From the NCBI GenBank assembly GCA_930367215.1, contig OV884056.1:319454709-319518708 (forward strand): DNA of 64,000 nucleotides, read 5' to 3'. Shown here in pieces: positions 10,651 to 21,495 of the stretch. The number at the start of each line of letters is the position of its first letter. Position 1 is the first letter of the stretch. The notes under the pieces are model-generated. The model was not told the DNA's origin. It ran no database searches and was given only the letters and a program-made list of their open reading frames with translations. The position numbers and the translations under genes were made by a program. The stretch comes from Pollenia angustigena. Lineage: Eukaryota; Arthropoda; Insecta; Diptera; Polleniidae.

Positions 10651-12954
10651 GCACATAAATGCGTATACGAAACCGACAACCACAATAAGACCGAATATCT
10701 CAGAAACCATACAAAATTTCGTGAAACATGTTTTGGATTCAGAAAGGTGATATTTAAAATATATATAATACCCCATTTTAAACTCAATTTTTTTCTTAAA
10801 TGGTCGGTAGGTCAAACCAAAAATGAGCTGACGCGATGTCTGCTGACTATTCTCGGTAACCATTTTAATAATCGTAGTGATCGTAATGTGGTTGAAACTT
10901 TTAAATAGTTTATTTGTTTTTTTTTTATATTTAAAGTTACTCGTAATCATATCACAATGCAAATTATTATTTTCGGAATTTATTTTGGTTACATTTCTTT
11001 TATTAAACTAAAAAAGATGAGGAAAATTAGCTATGAACCATAAAGTAATTAACATTGGGCAAACATTCAATAAACCCTGATTAGCTAGTTACACTTCCAT
11101 TACCATATTTGCTAAAACAAATTACAATGAGTTAAAGACAAATACAGCTGCCTCCTCAGAACTCGCGGATTTGGAAAAATTATATTATTTAGTAAAATAA
11201 AAGCGACCATTTGTCTAGTCATTAAAGAAAAAAAAAAGAAACATACATACATTTTAAGTTTTAAGACATTCATAAAAACCTCTATTGTATTTTAAAGGAT
11301 ATATTTAAATTTCAGAAATTTCTAAATAACACTTCACGAGTAGCATGTAATATTTAATTATTTTATGACTTCAGCGAATTGCATATCAAAAACCTCCGCA
11401 ATTTGTTTAAAGGAAAAAAAATAAGACTTGCTTAAGGGTAATACGCGAAAACGAATAGAAGGTGTCAAGATCATTAACCCAAATAACAAGCAAACAAACA
11501 TCGAACTGCAATTATGTTGAAGGATATGCAAACGATAAAAATTAAGCAAGAAATGTTATTATTTAAAGCGGCCAAACAATTGCGATTATGATGATCGATT
11601 TTAAGTGTTTAAAGTCAATGTCAAAATAATCACAAGCTTTATGGCGTTTCAGGGCCAAAACAATAAGTAATAAAACTTGTTTACACGAAGGACGAATATA
11701 TTAGAGAAAGAGCAAATAGAAAACAAATTAGGAAATAAAAAAAAAAATTTGAAACAGAAAAACCAAGCTTACTCTAATCCTGACACCGCTAGCTCGCACT
11801 GTGGGAGTTTGAGATTTAAAAACAATTTTAAGAAATTCTGCATTCAAAGAACAATAGAGAAAATCAACCTGTTTTCATTAAAAACTCAAGCACCACATAC
11901 ATTTATGGCACTTGCCATTCGAAAACAAAAGAGAAGAATATGAAAATCTACAATTCAACATTTAAATTTTAGGGTTCAAAACAAATTAAAAGAGATTGTG
12001 TAAGGTGCAACATCGCTATTGGGCCAGCAGGTTGGTGTGAATGGCAAAATATACCAAAAAGGAATTAAAACCTTTTTCTTTGTTCAAACGCAACGAGCAT
12101 GCGCACTTGCACACTTTGGTTCCGTTACACACGCTGTTTGACATTTATGTTTTCTCGCTTTTCCTGTGCTCACTACTGACAATCGTGTCATTTTGCGAAT
12201 ATTTAATTTTTATTTTGCCTGTAACCTGTTAATACAAGCAAGCGCCAGGATTAGAAATACCAACAACTACAGCAAAATAAGACGCAGCAAAAGTAAAGGA
12301 AACAAAAGGATTCTATGAGGTTACAATATTTCCTTGGCAAAAGAATAGAAAATATTGTCATGCTGTCTCTGTGACAATAGAATTTTTATATTTGGGTGAA
12401 AATGCCTGGAAGAGAGAAGAGTCAGTTGAAACTGTAGACTTTTTGCTGATTTAACTTTGTGGGAGATGGCGCCGATCCTGTTGCGTCTTTTTTGGTTGAA
12501 TTTCAATTACAATTTTCGTTTCTTTTTGTGCACAACAAGTGCCGTTTGAATTTGGGAAAGTCATTAACTGACTTTTGTTTTGCCAATTGAAAAACATGCA
12601 GCGTAAACAATTTGCATCATTTTGGAAAAACAGGTTGAATTTTATTGTTTTTTTTTTTTAATTTTAAATAGTTTCTAAAGTGCAATAAGAAGGATATAAA
12701 ATAAATGTTAGGAGTAATAAAATTTAAGAAAGAAATGTTCCTTGAATTGAATTCGAAATACATATTTAAAGACGAATTGAAAAAAAATATGAAATAAATA
12801 AATGCCAAATCTCGCCTGGTCGGTTTTTCGTCAAATCATGAACAAAAAATCTTTAGACTAATTTTTATTCCCTATTCTTTGGTTTTTTTTTATGGTCCGT
12901 ATCCGTTTAAAACTGCAAAAAACCAATTTCAATGGTGTTTTTTAAGACCGTTAA
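10651..12954. other. AT-rich unassigned stretch
   Basis: No repeat family, transposase fragment or RNA gene recognised over 2.3 kb. The open frames at 10624-10962 and 11677-11943 have no recognisable motif and the biased composition of AT-rich DNA. The 12000-12230 part is slightly more GC-rich and non-repetitive. Confidence 0.4.
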
Positions 12955-13024
12955 AGCTTAAGAAAGTGTTAGCTGCCAAACGAACGTCATACTGCCCTCA
13001 CTTTTTGCCATTTAAGATCAGGGG

Positions 13025-13232
13025 GTTAATTCTGGAAGTCGCGATCAAATACTTTTTCGATTTGAAAACTAATTCCTTCAGTCGAATTGATTTTTTCAGT
13101 GTTGTCAGAACTCAAATAAATGCTTTTCAACACTGAAAAAGTAATTTTGATTCCTTTGGTTCCGACTAAAAGAATTACATATAATATTGCTTTTAATCGA
13201 AAAAGTATTCTATTACGTCTGCCAGAAATAGC
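13025..13232. mobile_element. Small TIR element inside the transposase pseudogene
   Basis: Imperfect inverted repeats: AATTCTGGAAGTCGCGATCA with ATACTTTTTCGATTTGAAA on the left, and the reverse complement of TTAATCGAAAAAGTATTCTA with CGTCTGCCAGAAAT on the right. An inner TTTTTCAGTGTTG / CAACACTGAAAAA pair extends the hairpin. Exact ends and TSD are not clear. Confidence 0.5.
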
Positions 13233-13302
13233 CCCCAGAATTCTCTGGAAAATCACAAATACATTTATGGGTTTATTACGGATGGCAACTGAACTAAAGT
13301 TA

Positions 13303-13403
13303 AAATGCCAGCAGCGAAATCAGGCATGATTAAATATACAAAAAAAAAATTGTTTATTTTATATTTTAACATGAGCGACGTATCTGATTTCGCTGCTGGC
13401 ATC
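13303..13403. repeat. Short inverted repeat with 20-bp arms
   Basis: TGCCAGCAGCGAAATCAGGC (from 13304) and its near-complement TATCTGATTTCGCTGCTGGC (13380-13400) face each other across an AT-rich spacer. This could be a tiny MITE or the ends of a decayed element inside the transposase pseudogene. Confidence 0.5.
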
Positions 13404-13644
13404 CGTAATCGATCCATTTCTTTGAAAATTAGTCAGCGATTCGCGCAACTTATAGACGCAAAATTGTGTTAAGCCACGGGTCTAATTTTTGGACTAATGG
13501 GTTTGTTTATAACAAAACTGCCCCATATGGAGAGATCCACTTAACAGACCCTTCAAAAACTCCATTGCATCCAGAAAAATGCACCGTTTTGTTCAGTTTA
13601 GAAGCTGGTGGCATCATCGGACCTTGTTTCTTTGAAAATTACGG

Positions 13645-13777
13645 CCTGTTCATCGATTTCGAACGTTAACGTTCGCATAGAAAATTACATTTAAAACAAA
13701 ACAAATTTTCGAATTTTGTTTTTGTTTTAAATATAATTTTTCTATGCGAACGTTGACGTTCGAAATCGTTAAACCGG
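13645..13777. mobile_element. MITE, CCTGTTYAWCGATTTCG family (copy B, complete)
   Basis: Both arms are present: CCTGTTCATCGATTTCGAAC with CGTTCGCATAGAAAATTA on the left, and the reverse complement of TTTTTCTATGCGAACGTTGA with CGAAATCGTTAAACCGG on the right. Nearly the whole 133 bp folds as a hairpin. It interrupts the transposase just after the FFENYG motif. The flanking GGC on both sides may be a 3-bp TSD. Confidence 0.75.
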
Positions 13778-14061
13778 CTGTTAACCATGATCAATGATTT
13801 TTTGCCATAAAAATTTGGCTAACATTAGTCCGGGCGAGCTTTATTTTCAAGAAGATAGCGCACGTGTCACACGGCGATCGTTACTATCGACTTATTGACA
13901 TTAACAGCCACGCCCACGATGTCGACTGTTCTCGTTCGTTTGCATTTTCAACGACTAACAGCTGATTTGCGTCTAACAGCTGATTTGCGTCTTAATAACA
14001 ATTTTCAACACCAGTCGATCGACAATGCAAGCGACAGTTTTCATAAAAATTTCCGTCCCAC

Positions 14062-14282
14062 TAAAGGTCCAACTATAATATGCTTAAGTTGGCTTAAGCA
14101 AATACGTCTCGAACCATATTGAACTTAAGAAAACTTTTTGGTTAATTTTATGAAACTTGCATTTGCTGGAATTAAATATTTTTTGATTTTATTTCTGTTT
14201 TTTTTTAATGCTTTTGAGAGGCTCTTTGTTAATTTTTGAAAGTAGCTTAAGCCAACTTGTGCATATTATAGTTGGGCCTTAA
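14062..14282. mobile_element. PIF/Harbinger-like MITE, TAA target duplication
   Basis: Body 14065-14279 (215 bp). TIRs AGGTCCAACTATAATATG and (reverse complement) AGGCCCAACTATAATATG are followed by the shared GTTGGCTTAAGC. The flanks are TAA on both sides, the usual 3-bp target of PIF/Harbinger elements. It is non-coding. The element at 22599-23069 has the same TAA flank and an AGG-starting TIR but is a different sequence. Confidence 0.7.
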
Positions 14283-14545
14283 GAAATATTATGCCAACAC
14301 TTATGTCCCAATCAGTCACGTGTGTTGTTGACAGAAGCATTTTGTTGGCATTATTTACAAAATTAATTTATTAATTTACATGTTTTGCCGATTTTTATTT
14401 CCAAACTGGCGTTTAATTTGTACAATTGTTGATGTGTCGATAAAGTCATTTGATAATGATAAATTGGATTACGTTAGAAACGTTAGTCGTAACGACCGAC
14501 AAGTCGATTCGTTAGTAGGCCGCTTAAGAGAATGATAATCAGTGT

Positions 14546-15261
14546 CCATGTTCTGTAACTCTCGCGTCGAGAAAGTATTCGATTGAAATGTGTGAAATGA
14601 AACAAAAATGCCATAATTTGAAACAAACAGCTGTTTTTCTCACTTAACTGTGTCTGTAACTTTTTTTTGGTGAGTACAAGCTGTCACTTAAGGAAATTAC
14701 TAGCCAATTTACAGAAAAAGTGTGTCTGTAACATATTGGTGAGAAAGGTTCCCGCTTTGAACTGTCAAATAAACTCACGAATAAAAATGGGGCGAGAAAA
14801 AATTTTAACACTAAAAAACAATTAAAAATGCAAAGAATAATAATAATAATATTTTATTCTTGGCACATTTTTCATTGTTTTATTATATTGCTTTTAACAT
14901 TTTTATAAAATATACGAATGTCTTCAAAGCTCGTTTGCAAATAACAACCACTAAAGTCGCTCTTTACACAATTTGGCATAGCCGACGGTTGTATTTTCGC
15001 CGCCGTCGTTTAAAAATTATCAATTTAAGTAAATTTTGGCCGCCGTCAACGATATGTGTTACTGGCGTTCTGAACGTCTGCAATGTCACATCGGCTTTGA
15101 GTGCAATATTATGACATTTATAACGTAACGACGTAATCTCTTTTGATAGTTTTCGACATGAGTTACAGACACACATTTTTCTCACTTTTCGAGAAACGAT
15201 GGAATATTTTGTTTCACATCTTTTCGATGCAAGAAGTTCTCACTAAAGTTACAGAGCATGG
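14546..15261. mobile_element. TIR element with CCATGYTCTGTAACT ends
   Basis: The left end CCATGTTCTGTAACTCTCGC and the right end (reverse complement) CCATGCTCTGTAACTTTAGT are matched TIRs. Further inverted stretches follow, such as GTGTGTCTGTAAC near both ends. The element is 716 bp. The centre has a GC-richer patch (GCCGCCGTCGTTT). The open frames at 14860-15114 and 14964-15185 overlap on opposite strands and are chance. The TSD is not clear. Confidence 0.65.
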
Positions 15262-15560
15262 GTACAGGTATTTGTTTTCTCTCGCTTAAGTTGTCGATCG
15301 ACATCGCGGGTCAGGCTGTTTAATTTGGCGATAAGCTGATTTCGAGAAACGGACCTGTCAATTGGCCTACAAAGTCATGCGATTTTCACCACTCGATTAT
15401 TTCCTGTGGGGCTACCAGCAACAATTGACACCTTAAGAGGCCAACAGTTTACGCGTAATTTTTGACTTACGATCAGCAATGCGCAAAAAAGCGGACCTAA
15501 ACTTTGGGCATCCAAAATGTGATTTGCCAAGAACAGCACAGTGGGTAGTATTATGTCATT

Positions 15561-16722
15561 TCAAATTCTATGGGGCTTGAAAGAACACCTACCCTTGATA
15601 TAATAAGAACATTTGTTCAAAATTTCGTTATAAATAGAAATTGTCGGCCTGAAACCCTCTCACATTAGAAGACCACACAACTAAAAACACTCATTAAATT
15701 TAACTGACTTCTGCGACATTCTTTCACATTATTAAATTAAGGTGGTTCTTGGGAGGACATGATGCGAACATTAATACCCAGTAGCTGGCCATTATTATTT
15801 GGTGGTCTCAACACATGTTTGAAATTTTATTCCCAACGTTTAAACCAGATGATGGACAAAGTATCAGAGTTCACACCCACTCGTAAAAAAACATAATAAA
15901 ATTTTTTAATTTCAATCAAAATATCAAACCATTTAAACAAATAAACTAAGTAAACAATACGAAACTCATACAAAAGTAATCGTATCAAAAGAAAGAAACA
16001 AAGAAACTTATTACGACTCATCTTTTGAGACTTGTGTGCAAAATTCTGGAAAACTGAAACAAAATTATTTCTTACAATGGCAAATCGATAACGGTAGATA
16101 AGACTGCTGAATCTTCCTTCATATTATTTGAAGATGCAACAAACAATAGTCAATCATTAATACATGGCTGAAATCCATTAAATCTAGAACAATGCACAGG
16201 ACACCATACAATTGAAAAATTAAGGACCATAACAGATTTCGAATTTATGAGCAAAATAAACTCGTACACTAAAACAATAATGAAGAAAAAACTATCGAAT
16301 TTTATTTCATTGCCAACAAGTGCAATTTTTCAATTTCAATCTCTTGAAAAAAAATACCGAGCGCAAAACAAAGAAAGAAATCAATACAATTTCAGAGATT
16401 TTGTAACAGGTACTACAATCATGAGCAGAGATGTAATGAAAATGATATGAATTTATTTTTATTTTTACAAAAGGAAACAAAAGGATACTAAAAAACCATA
16501 AAGGACATAGCAAATGTTTGCAGTTTTTTAACACAGACTTCCTTTGTCTGTAACTAAATTAGGAACAACTCTGACTACTTAAGGGGAACACACAAAAATC
16601 TTGGAAAGATAAAAGTCATTATTATTCTGGCACTTGTGTGCATCATTTATGGATCTTTTGAGTTGCTTCGTTTCTTGAAGGCGCCTGAAGTTTTTATAGA
16701 TTGTGGTCAAAGTGGTACTTAC
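15561..16722. other. Unassigned stretch upstream of the candidate exon's donor side
   Basis: AT-rich with no repeat family recognised. The overlapping opposite-strand frames at 16247-16450 and 16307-16534 are low-complexity and not supported as genes. If the exon at 16723-16780 is real, this is its downstream intron on the minus strand. Confidence 0.4.
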
Positions 16723-16780
16723 TCTTTGTCGCCTAATTTATCATCCGCACAATAGTCTTTTGTTGGAATTATTTTGCCAT
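16723..16780 (-). CDS. Candidate internal coding exon of an unidentified host gene
   Basis: Read on the minus strand, a 58-bp segment is preceded by a pyrimidine-rich tract ending TTTCTTTGTTTCAG, with a CTAAT branch-point-like motif about 50 bases upstream, and is followed by the strong donor GTAAGTA. Only one of its three frames is open, and it gives GKIIPTKDYCADDKLGDK, with two bases of a split codon at each end. Balanced, hydrophilic composition and the absence of repeats nearby favour a real micro-exon. I do not recognise the protein, and no partner exon was found elsewhere in the window. It could still be a chance match, since four short signals had to be chosen by eye. Confidence 0.45.
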
Positions 16781-17084
16781 CTGAAACAAAGAAAAATAAA
16801 GTTTTTGGAAACAATTTAAAATTAGTTTAAAATATATTCTAGGAGTTATTCTTAGTAAATATTCATTAAGTACATTGTAAAAACTATGTGTAATATTTGC
16901 TAAATAATATTTATTAAGTATATTGACAATCTGTTCTCTTGGTATTTTGCTCGCAGAACTTGCTTTTAACTATTCCGGAATGCGCTTCAAATTGTCGTTA
17001 CAAGTCCGGCATGTAAAATCAGTGGATAGCTATAGTTCCTGTGGCATCCTAAAGAGTGTTTGTGAGGCCCGATAGAAGTAACTA

Positions 17085-17375
17085 AAGGGTTAGCTGCCAA
17101 ACGAACTGCTTTACAGCGCTCACTTTCTGGTATTTATGATCAGTAAACTTGGGCAAATCATGATTAACAGATTCACGCTTGAACAATGCAACCAAATTAT
17201 CCAAATCAACTTTAAAAATAGCCAACTATGTGATCTTATGACGCATATATTCATCCATCTGAACGGGTTTGTTAATAAACCAATTTGCCGCATACGGAGT
17301 GGTACGAATCCACAACTGACCATAAGGATTATATTTCATCTAGATAAATGCACTGTTTAGTGCGATGGACCTTAT
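17085..17375 (+). pseudogene. Internally deleted IS630/mariner-type transposase relic
   Basis: The 5' end GGTTAGCTGCCAAACGAACT matches the pseudogene at 12955. A frame then reads INRFTLEQCNQIIQINFKNS (N-terminal DNA-binding region) and passes without a stop directly into FIHLNGFVNKPICRIRSGTN and LDKCTV, which belongs to the first catalytic region. The middle of the N-terminal half is therefore deleted. The frame remains open across the junction (17136-17360) but lacks all catalytic Asp residues and the C-terminal half. Confidence 0.75.
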
Positions 17376-17616
17376 TTATAAACAAGTAAGATTGTCATAT
17401 TCAGCTATGCCGAATCTTATATACTTTTCACCATGGTGCGACAATAACAAAATGTTATGTCAACACCGTTTTTTCAGATAAAATAAACTTATATTGTGCA
17501 ACGCCCAATCCTCCAATCCCGCCCACATTTTGTCGGATGTTGTGTATTGAGAATCAAGATGCTTGCACCATATTTGGAAACTTTGGCACATACCGTTCTC
17601 CATATATACAGAAATC

Positions 17617-18105
17617 TATCAGCCGTATTCATAACAAAAATGTAGCCACAGTTTGTACACTACGTACAACGAGCTGCTTACTAGAATGCCGATTAAGCTT
17701 AGCAGCTTGTTGGCACAGAGTTAATTCATAAGGAACTTTTCTCCATCTGCCAACTTTTAATAAATCAACTCTAAATTTTTATGATGCTACATTGAATTAC
17801 TCAACAATGCAACACGTTTTGCATTAATCATCGCTGAATTTATCATTTTTCCCTTTTTTGTTTTTCCCTTCATATATAAAAATTTTAAAAAGTTTTTAAT
17901 ATTAAAATAAATTAAGTAAAAGACAGTAAATTAAAAAAACCAATAAAATTGTTTGACATTAAGCGGCTGTTTTTCACAAGTTGGCAAACGTTTGGCAGCT
18001 CGATAACAAGAGTTTAGCAAAACGTTAGCCAGAGTTTCTTTAGTGTATTATGAATAAACTTTTTGCTAACTTTATGCCAAATTTTCATTATGAATACGGC
18101 TGTAT
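17617..18105. mobile_element. CAGCCGTRTTC-ended TIR element (copy 1), TAT duplication
   Basis: Body 17620-18102 (483 bp). Ends are CAGCCGTATTCATAA and its reverse complement, with TAT directly on both sides (17617-17619, 18103-18105). Subterminal sequence includes AGCAGCTTGTTGGC on the left and GTTTGGCAGCTCG on the right. It is related by its first 11 bases to the larger element at 49171-50506. The open frame at 18050-18232 crosses the right end and is not a gene. Confidence 0.75.
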
Positions 18106-19134
18106 GTTTTTAAACGGGCGGTGCCACGCCCACTTCTATAATCCCGCTCATATTATCAAAGGGTTGTGCATTATAACCCAGCTATGTGTACCAAATTTGA
18201 ACAATATTTCTCTTACCGTTCTTCAGACATAAATACATATTTTTTGTGCCACGCCCACTTTTCCATTTCCACCCACATTTTGTTCGATGTTGTTTATTGA
18301 TAACCGATATGTTTGTACCTAACTTTGCAACTTTGGCTCCCTCCGTTTTCCAGGTATAAGGAAATTATAAAGCATTTGTATGGGAAGTGCCTCGCCCACT
18401 GCTCTTATCCCACCCATGCTTGTACCTTATTAATAAACTTTAGCTTTTGCGGATCCACAGGGATTAATGGGTAAAATTAAATTAAGGTACACACAGAAAA
18501 CAAATTGGTTGGAAAACGGTTGCAGTAATAAAATATTGATCAAGAAATACAATTTACTATTGCAACTATTAAAAATGTATAGTTCTAACTGATTTTTAAT
18601 TCTCTTGATCATTAAAACGTTATGCTAACTGAAATATGATTCCTTCAATTCTTTTATTAGTTATGATAACTAATTTAATTTAGTTTTAAAAATTAGTACA
18701 AATGGTTATAATCACAACCGAATTTAATACAGGGCAATACTGAATATTGGTCTTTGCAATTAATAATTTGATTTCGTCAATAAATTTTGTAATATAAATG
18801 TTAATTCATTTATTGCAGCTAATAATCGATTGCTAGTATAGTTTCAATTTGATTACAACAACTGAAAATATAATTATTTGGTATTCACAACCAAAAAAAA
18901 AGTTATATGTCCCAATTGTTTACTAAATTTTCTGTCAAAACATTAAATATAATATAATAATTTTAATTTTATATTAAAATAAATAAGTTTGTGTTAAAAA
19001 ATTGAAAATGTGCAAAAACTTAATAAATAGGGGTAAGTTATTTACGTATTTTTATAATTATGTACATTTGCACGTACATATGTGTGTATGTATTATATTT
19101 CTTACAAATACACACATATGTATATGTATATAGA

Positions 19135-20560
19135 ATTTTCAATCAAAAGAATCAAATGGGAATCTCATGAAGAGCATTCATCGTCGACGAGCGCAATTTT
19201 TAATCGTAAAAGATTCCTCGCACGGGAGAAACTTTTACACAAGCTGATTCCTCTGCGAGATACTTCTACAACACAGCGAAAGACGCTTTTATCACAGTGC
19301 AAAAAAATTTGGGACATTGCCGCCAGACTCAACACTTGCAACGCTAAATGAAACTAGAATGTACTTGAGCTAAAAAATAATTTCAGATGTCTTCTTTTCT
19401 TAGAATATATTATCCCTCTAACACTAATTTTAAGGAGTAATTTTTGTCCTTTTTTAACTTCCCAACAAAAGTATACTAAAACGACACTTTAGAGGTTTAA
19501 AAAGTTCCACGAATATTTTCTGCATCAAATTTTACTAGGGGTCTTCTAAGAACAAAACATCGTACAATGTATGTAAAACGGGTTTTCGAAATTCCTGGCC
19601 TTGAAATTTTTGAATTTCTTGAAAACCCATTTTACATAAAGTGCATGAACTTTTTGTCTTAAAATTTGATGCAAAAAATATTCGTGGAACATTTTAACCC
19701 TCTAAAGTGCCGTTTTAGAATACTTTTGTTGGGAAGTTAAAAAAAGGGCAAAAATTACCCCTTAAAATGAGTTATAGAGAATTAATATATCCTAAGAAAA
19801 GAATCGCAATACGATTTTACTGAAGACATCTGAAATAATTTTTTAGCTCAGAAGTACATTAAGTATATTTTTTTTGACTTATACCAAACGCCTATTCAAA
19901 AAATTCAAAAACTTTAAAGGCCCATATTTCGGGAACTAAAGCTAACTTTTCAAAACCCTTTGGCAGATTTGCTCTAATAATGTTCTAGTTTCATTTTGCG
20001 TTGCAAGTATTGATGCTGGTTTTTTTGTTGCACAGTGTATTGATCGTAGGCGAATTCGTTTCGAGATTTCTGTAAAGATTTTCTAATGAGTGAATGAATG
20101 AATCTTATGAGACTATTGGAGGAATTCCCTTACAACTTGTAGAATGCTTACACATATAACTAAGCCACCTAAACAAGCTTCTTTTTCATACAATTTATAC
20201 GAAACAAACCTTAAGATAAGGAATTCAACAACAATCCTGTTGGAAAATCTTATTTGGCAGATCCTTACGTCGGCTTGTTTAAATAAAATTGTATTAACAA
20301 GTGAATTTTCATGTTTTAAAAACGCCCTTATTTAGGTAGCTCAGTAATTGTTATATGACTCATAAGTAGATCCGCAAAAGGTTCATTCCAAGTTTAAAAG
20401 ACAAGCGTGTCAGAAAATGTATAAAAAACGAATAAATAAAAAATTTTGATCATCAGAAGATTCTTTGAGGAGTTAGACAATCGTCTTACAAACATCTTAT
20501 GCTATCTGAGCAATATCTTAGACCTACATGTACATATTGTTTATATTTTGCTCCGCGTGT
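19135..20560 (+). mobile_element. CCCAGC-ended dispersed element, decayed copy split by a hairpin element
   Basis: Left part 19135-19292 and right part 20038-20560 are collinear with 55671-56390. Shared words include GGGAATCTCA, ATCGTCGACGAGC, TCGCACGGGAGAAAC on the left and TTATTTAGGTAGCTCAGT, AAAAGGTTCATTCCAAG, CATCAGAAGATTCTTT on the right. The sequence between them is the inserted hairpin 19293-20037. The left terminal CCCAGCTAGCA is not preserved in this copy. Confidence 0.7.
19290..20040. mobile_element. Long fold-back MITE with CACWGTGCAA ends
   Basis: Body 19293-20037 (745 bp) with TAT on both sides. Ends are CACAGTGCAAAAAAA and (reverse complement) CACTGTGCAACAAAAAAA. After them come the shared ACTTGCAACGC, AAATGAAACTAGAA and ATAATTTCAGATGTCTTC in inverted arrangement. 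The arms meet near 19600 at GTAAAACGGGTTTTCGAAAT / AAAACCCATTTTAC. The right arm holds about 110 bp that the left arm lacks. A transcript would fold into a stem of roughly 300 bp. Confidence 0.75.
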
Positions 20561-21495
20561 ACATTGGTCAAACAAATATGTTATAAGTACATTAGATGAA
20601 AATCGCTGTTTTTTTTAGTGATTTTCATATTAATTTACAGCTTCAATCACTGTTCGTATTGTAAAAACCCCATGTTAATTATTCTGTTTAACTCCAGACA
20701 CTAGAACAAGACGACATTGAAGCCAAATATTGCTTTTGTTGGTACATTAAGGTATAAGCTGTACAACTTTGGAAATCCGTTGGATGATGTGGAAAGCTGC
20801 ATGTAGGTGTTTGTATAAAATTAAATAATTTGTTAACTATGTATACATAAAAATATTAATAAATAAATAGTTTTAACAAAATATGGAGATTATGGGAATA
20901 ATTTTGACTTTCTATCTAATAAATCGGGAAAATGGTTCATGTAACCGGTTAAAAAAATATATTGATAACGACAATCAAATCTCTTGTTATGAACACCAAT
21001 TATGTGTTAATTCAGTTGCACCTATCATTTATTCGGGTATAAGCACAATTTTGTTTCTAATAATCATACTTACAACTAACAATTTCTGTTGTTATGACTG
21101 ATTGTGTACTAAAATTCAAATGTTGCTATCAAAAATATTATGCCAAGCAACGAAATTTTCAGTAATTGTAACCGAATTGTGTGATAGTACATGCAACTGA
21201 CGAAATTCGATTGGCGCCAAATTCGGTTGTGATCACGAATCTGTTTTCTCTGTGTAGTCGTGGTTTTTAGTTTAAATAGCAAACTTTAACGGAGTATATG
21301 TGAAATACATTTGCTCGGGGTCTTCGGAAAACCCATTTCAACATATAAATTAGAGTTTGCTAAAACCCGTTAAAATGTGACACCGCGTTTTCGGTTTTAA
21401 AATGATTAAAACCGGTCGGTTTCGATTCGGTTTTCGGTTTTGAAAATATCAAAATTAAATTCATACATAAGCATATATATTTTTTAGCATGTAAA

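Larger units (their letters stand above)
13915..15318. mobile_element. TIR element inserted in the transposase pseudogene, itself a host
   Basis: The left end CAGCCACGCCCACGATGTCG and the right end (reverse complement) CAGCCTGACCCGCGATGTCG are imperfect TIRs. Removing the element joins ATTGACATTAA to TTTAATTTGGCG, which restores the transposase order IDLL...FGDKLISRNG, so the boundaries are well supported. A short tandem AACAGCTGATTTGCGTCT duplication lies at 13957-13992. Two further elements lie inside it (14065-14279 and 14546-15261). No transposase is seen within. Confidence 0.65.
12955..15560 (+). pseudogene. IS630/mariner-type DDE transposase pseudogene, split by nested elements
   Basis: The 5' end GTTAGCTGCCAAACGAAC is shared with the related copy at 17085. 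Three transposase segments survive. At 13466-13645 there is LSHGSNFWTNGF and then PLHPEKCTV and AGGIIGPCFFENYG; the position of the first catalytic Asp (usual SDEAHFWLNG) is altered. At 13835-13890 there is FQEDSA and, after a frameshift, HTAIVTIDLL, the second Asp region. At 15324-15420 there is FGDKLISRNGPVNWP and, after another frameshift, TPLDYFLWGY, the third Asp region. Family members are around 350 residues. This one is dead: it has frameshifts and stops and is interrupted at 13645-13777 and 13915-15318. The real element is only the segments between the insertions. Confidence 0.8.
18488..21256. mobile_element. TA-flanked TIR element, CACACAGAAAAC ends (2.77 kb)
   Basis: Body 18490-21254 between TA dinucleotides. 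TIRs CACACAGAAAAC and (reverse complement) CACAGAGAAAAC match at 11 of 12. Removing it joins AAATTAAGGTA to GTCGTGG as in the uninterrupted family B copy, so the insertion is well supported. It is mostly AT-rich, with subterminal CACAACCGAATTT on both sides. It carries the nested repeat at 19135-20560. No transposase is seen. Smaller elements with the same ends are at 38021, 46155 and 61281. Confidence 0.75.
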
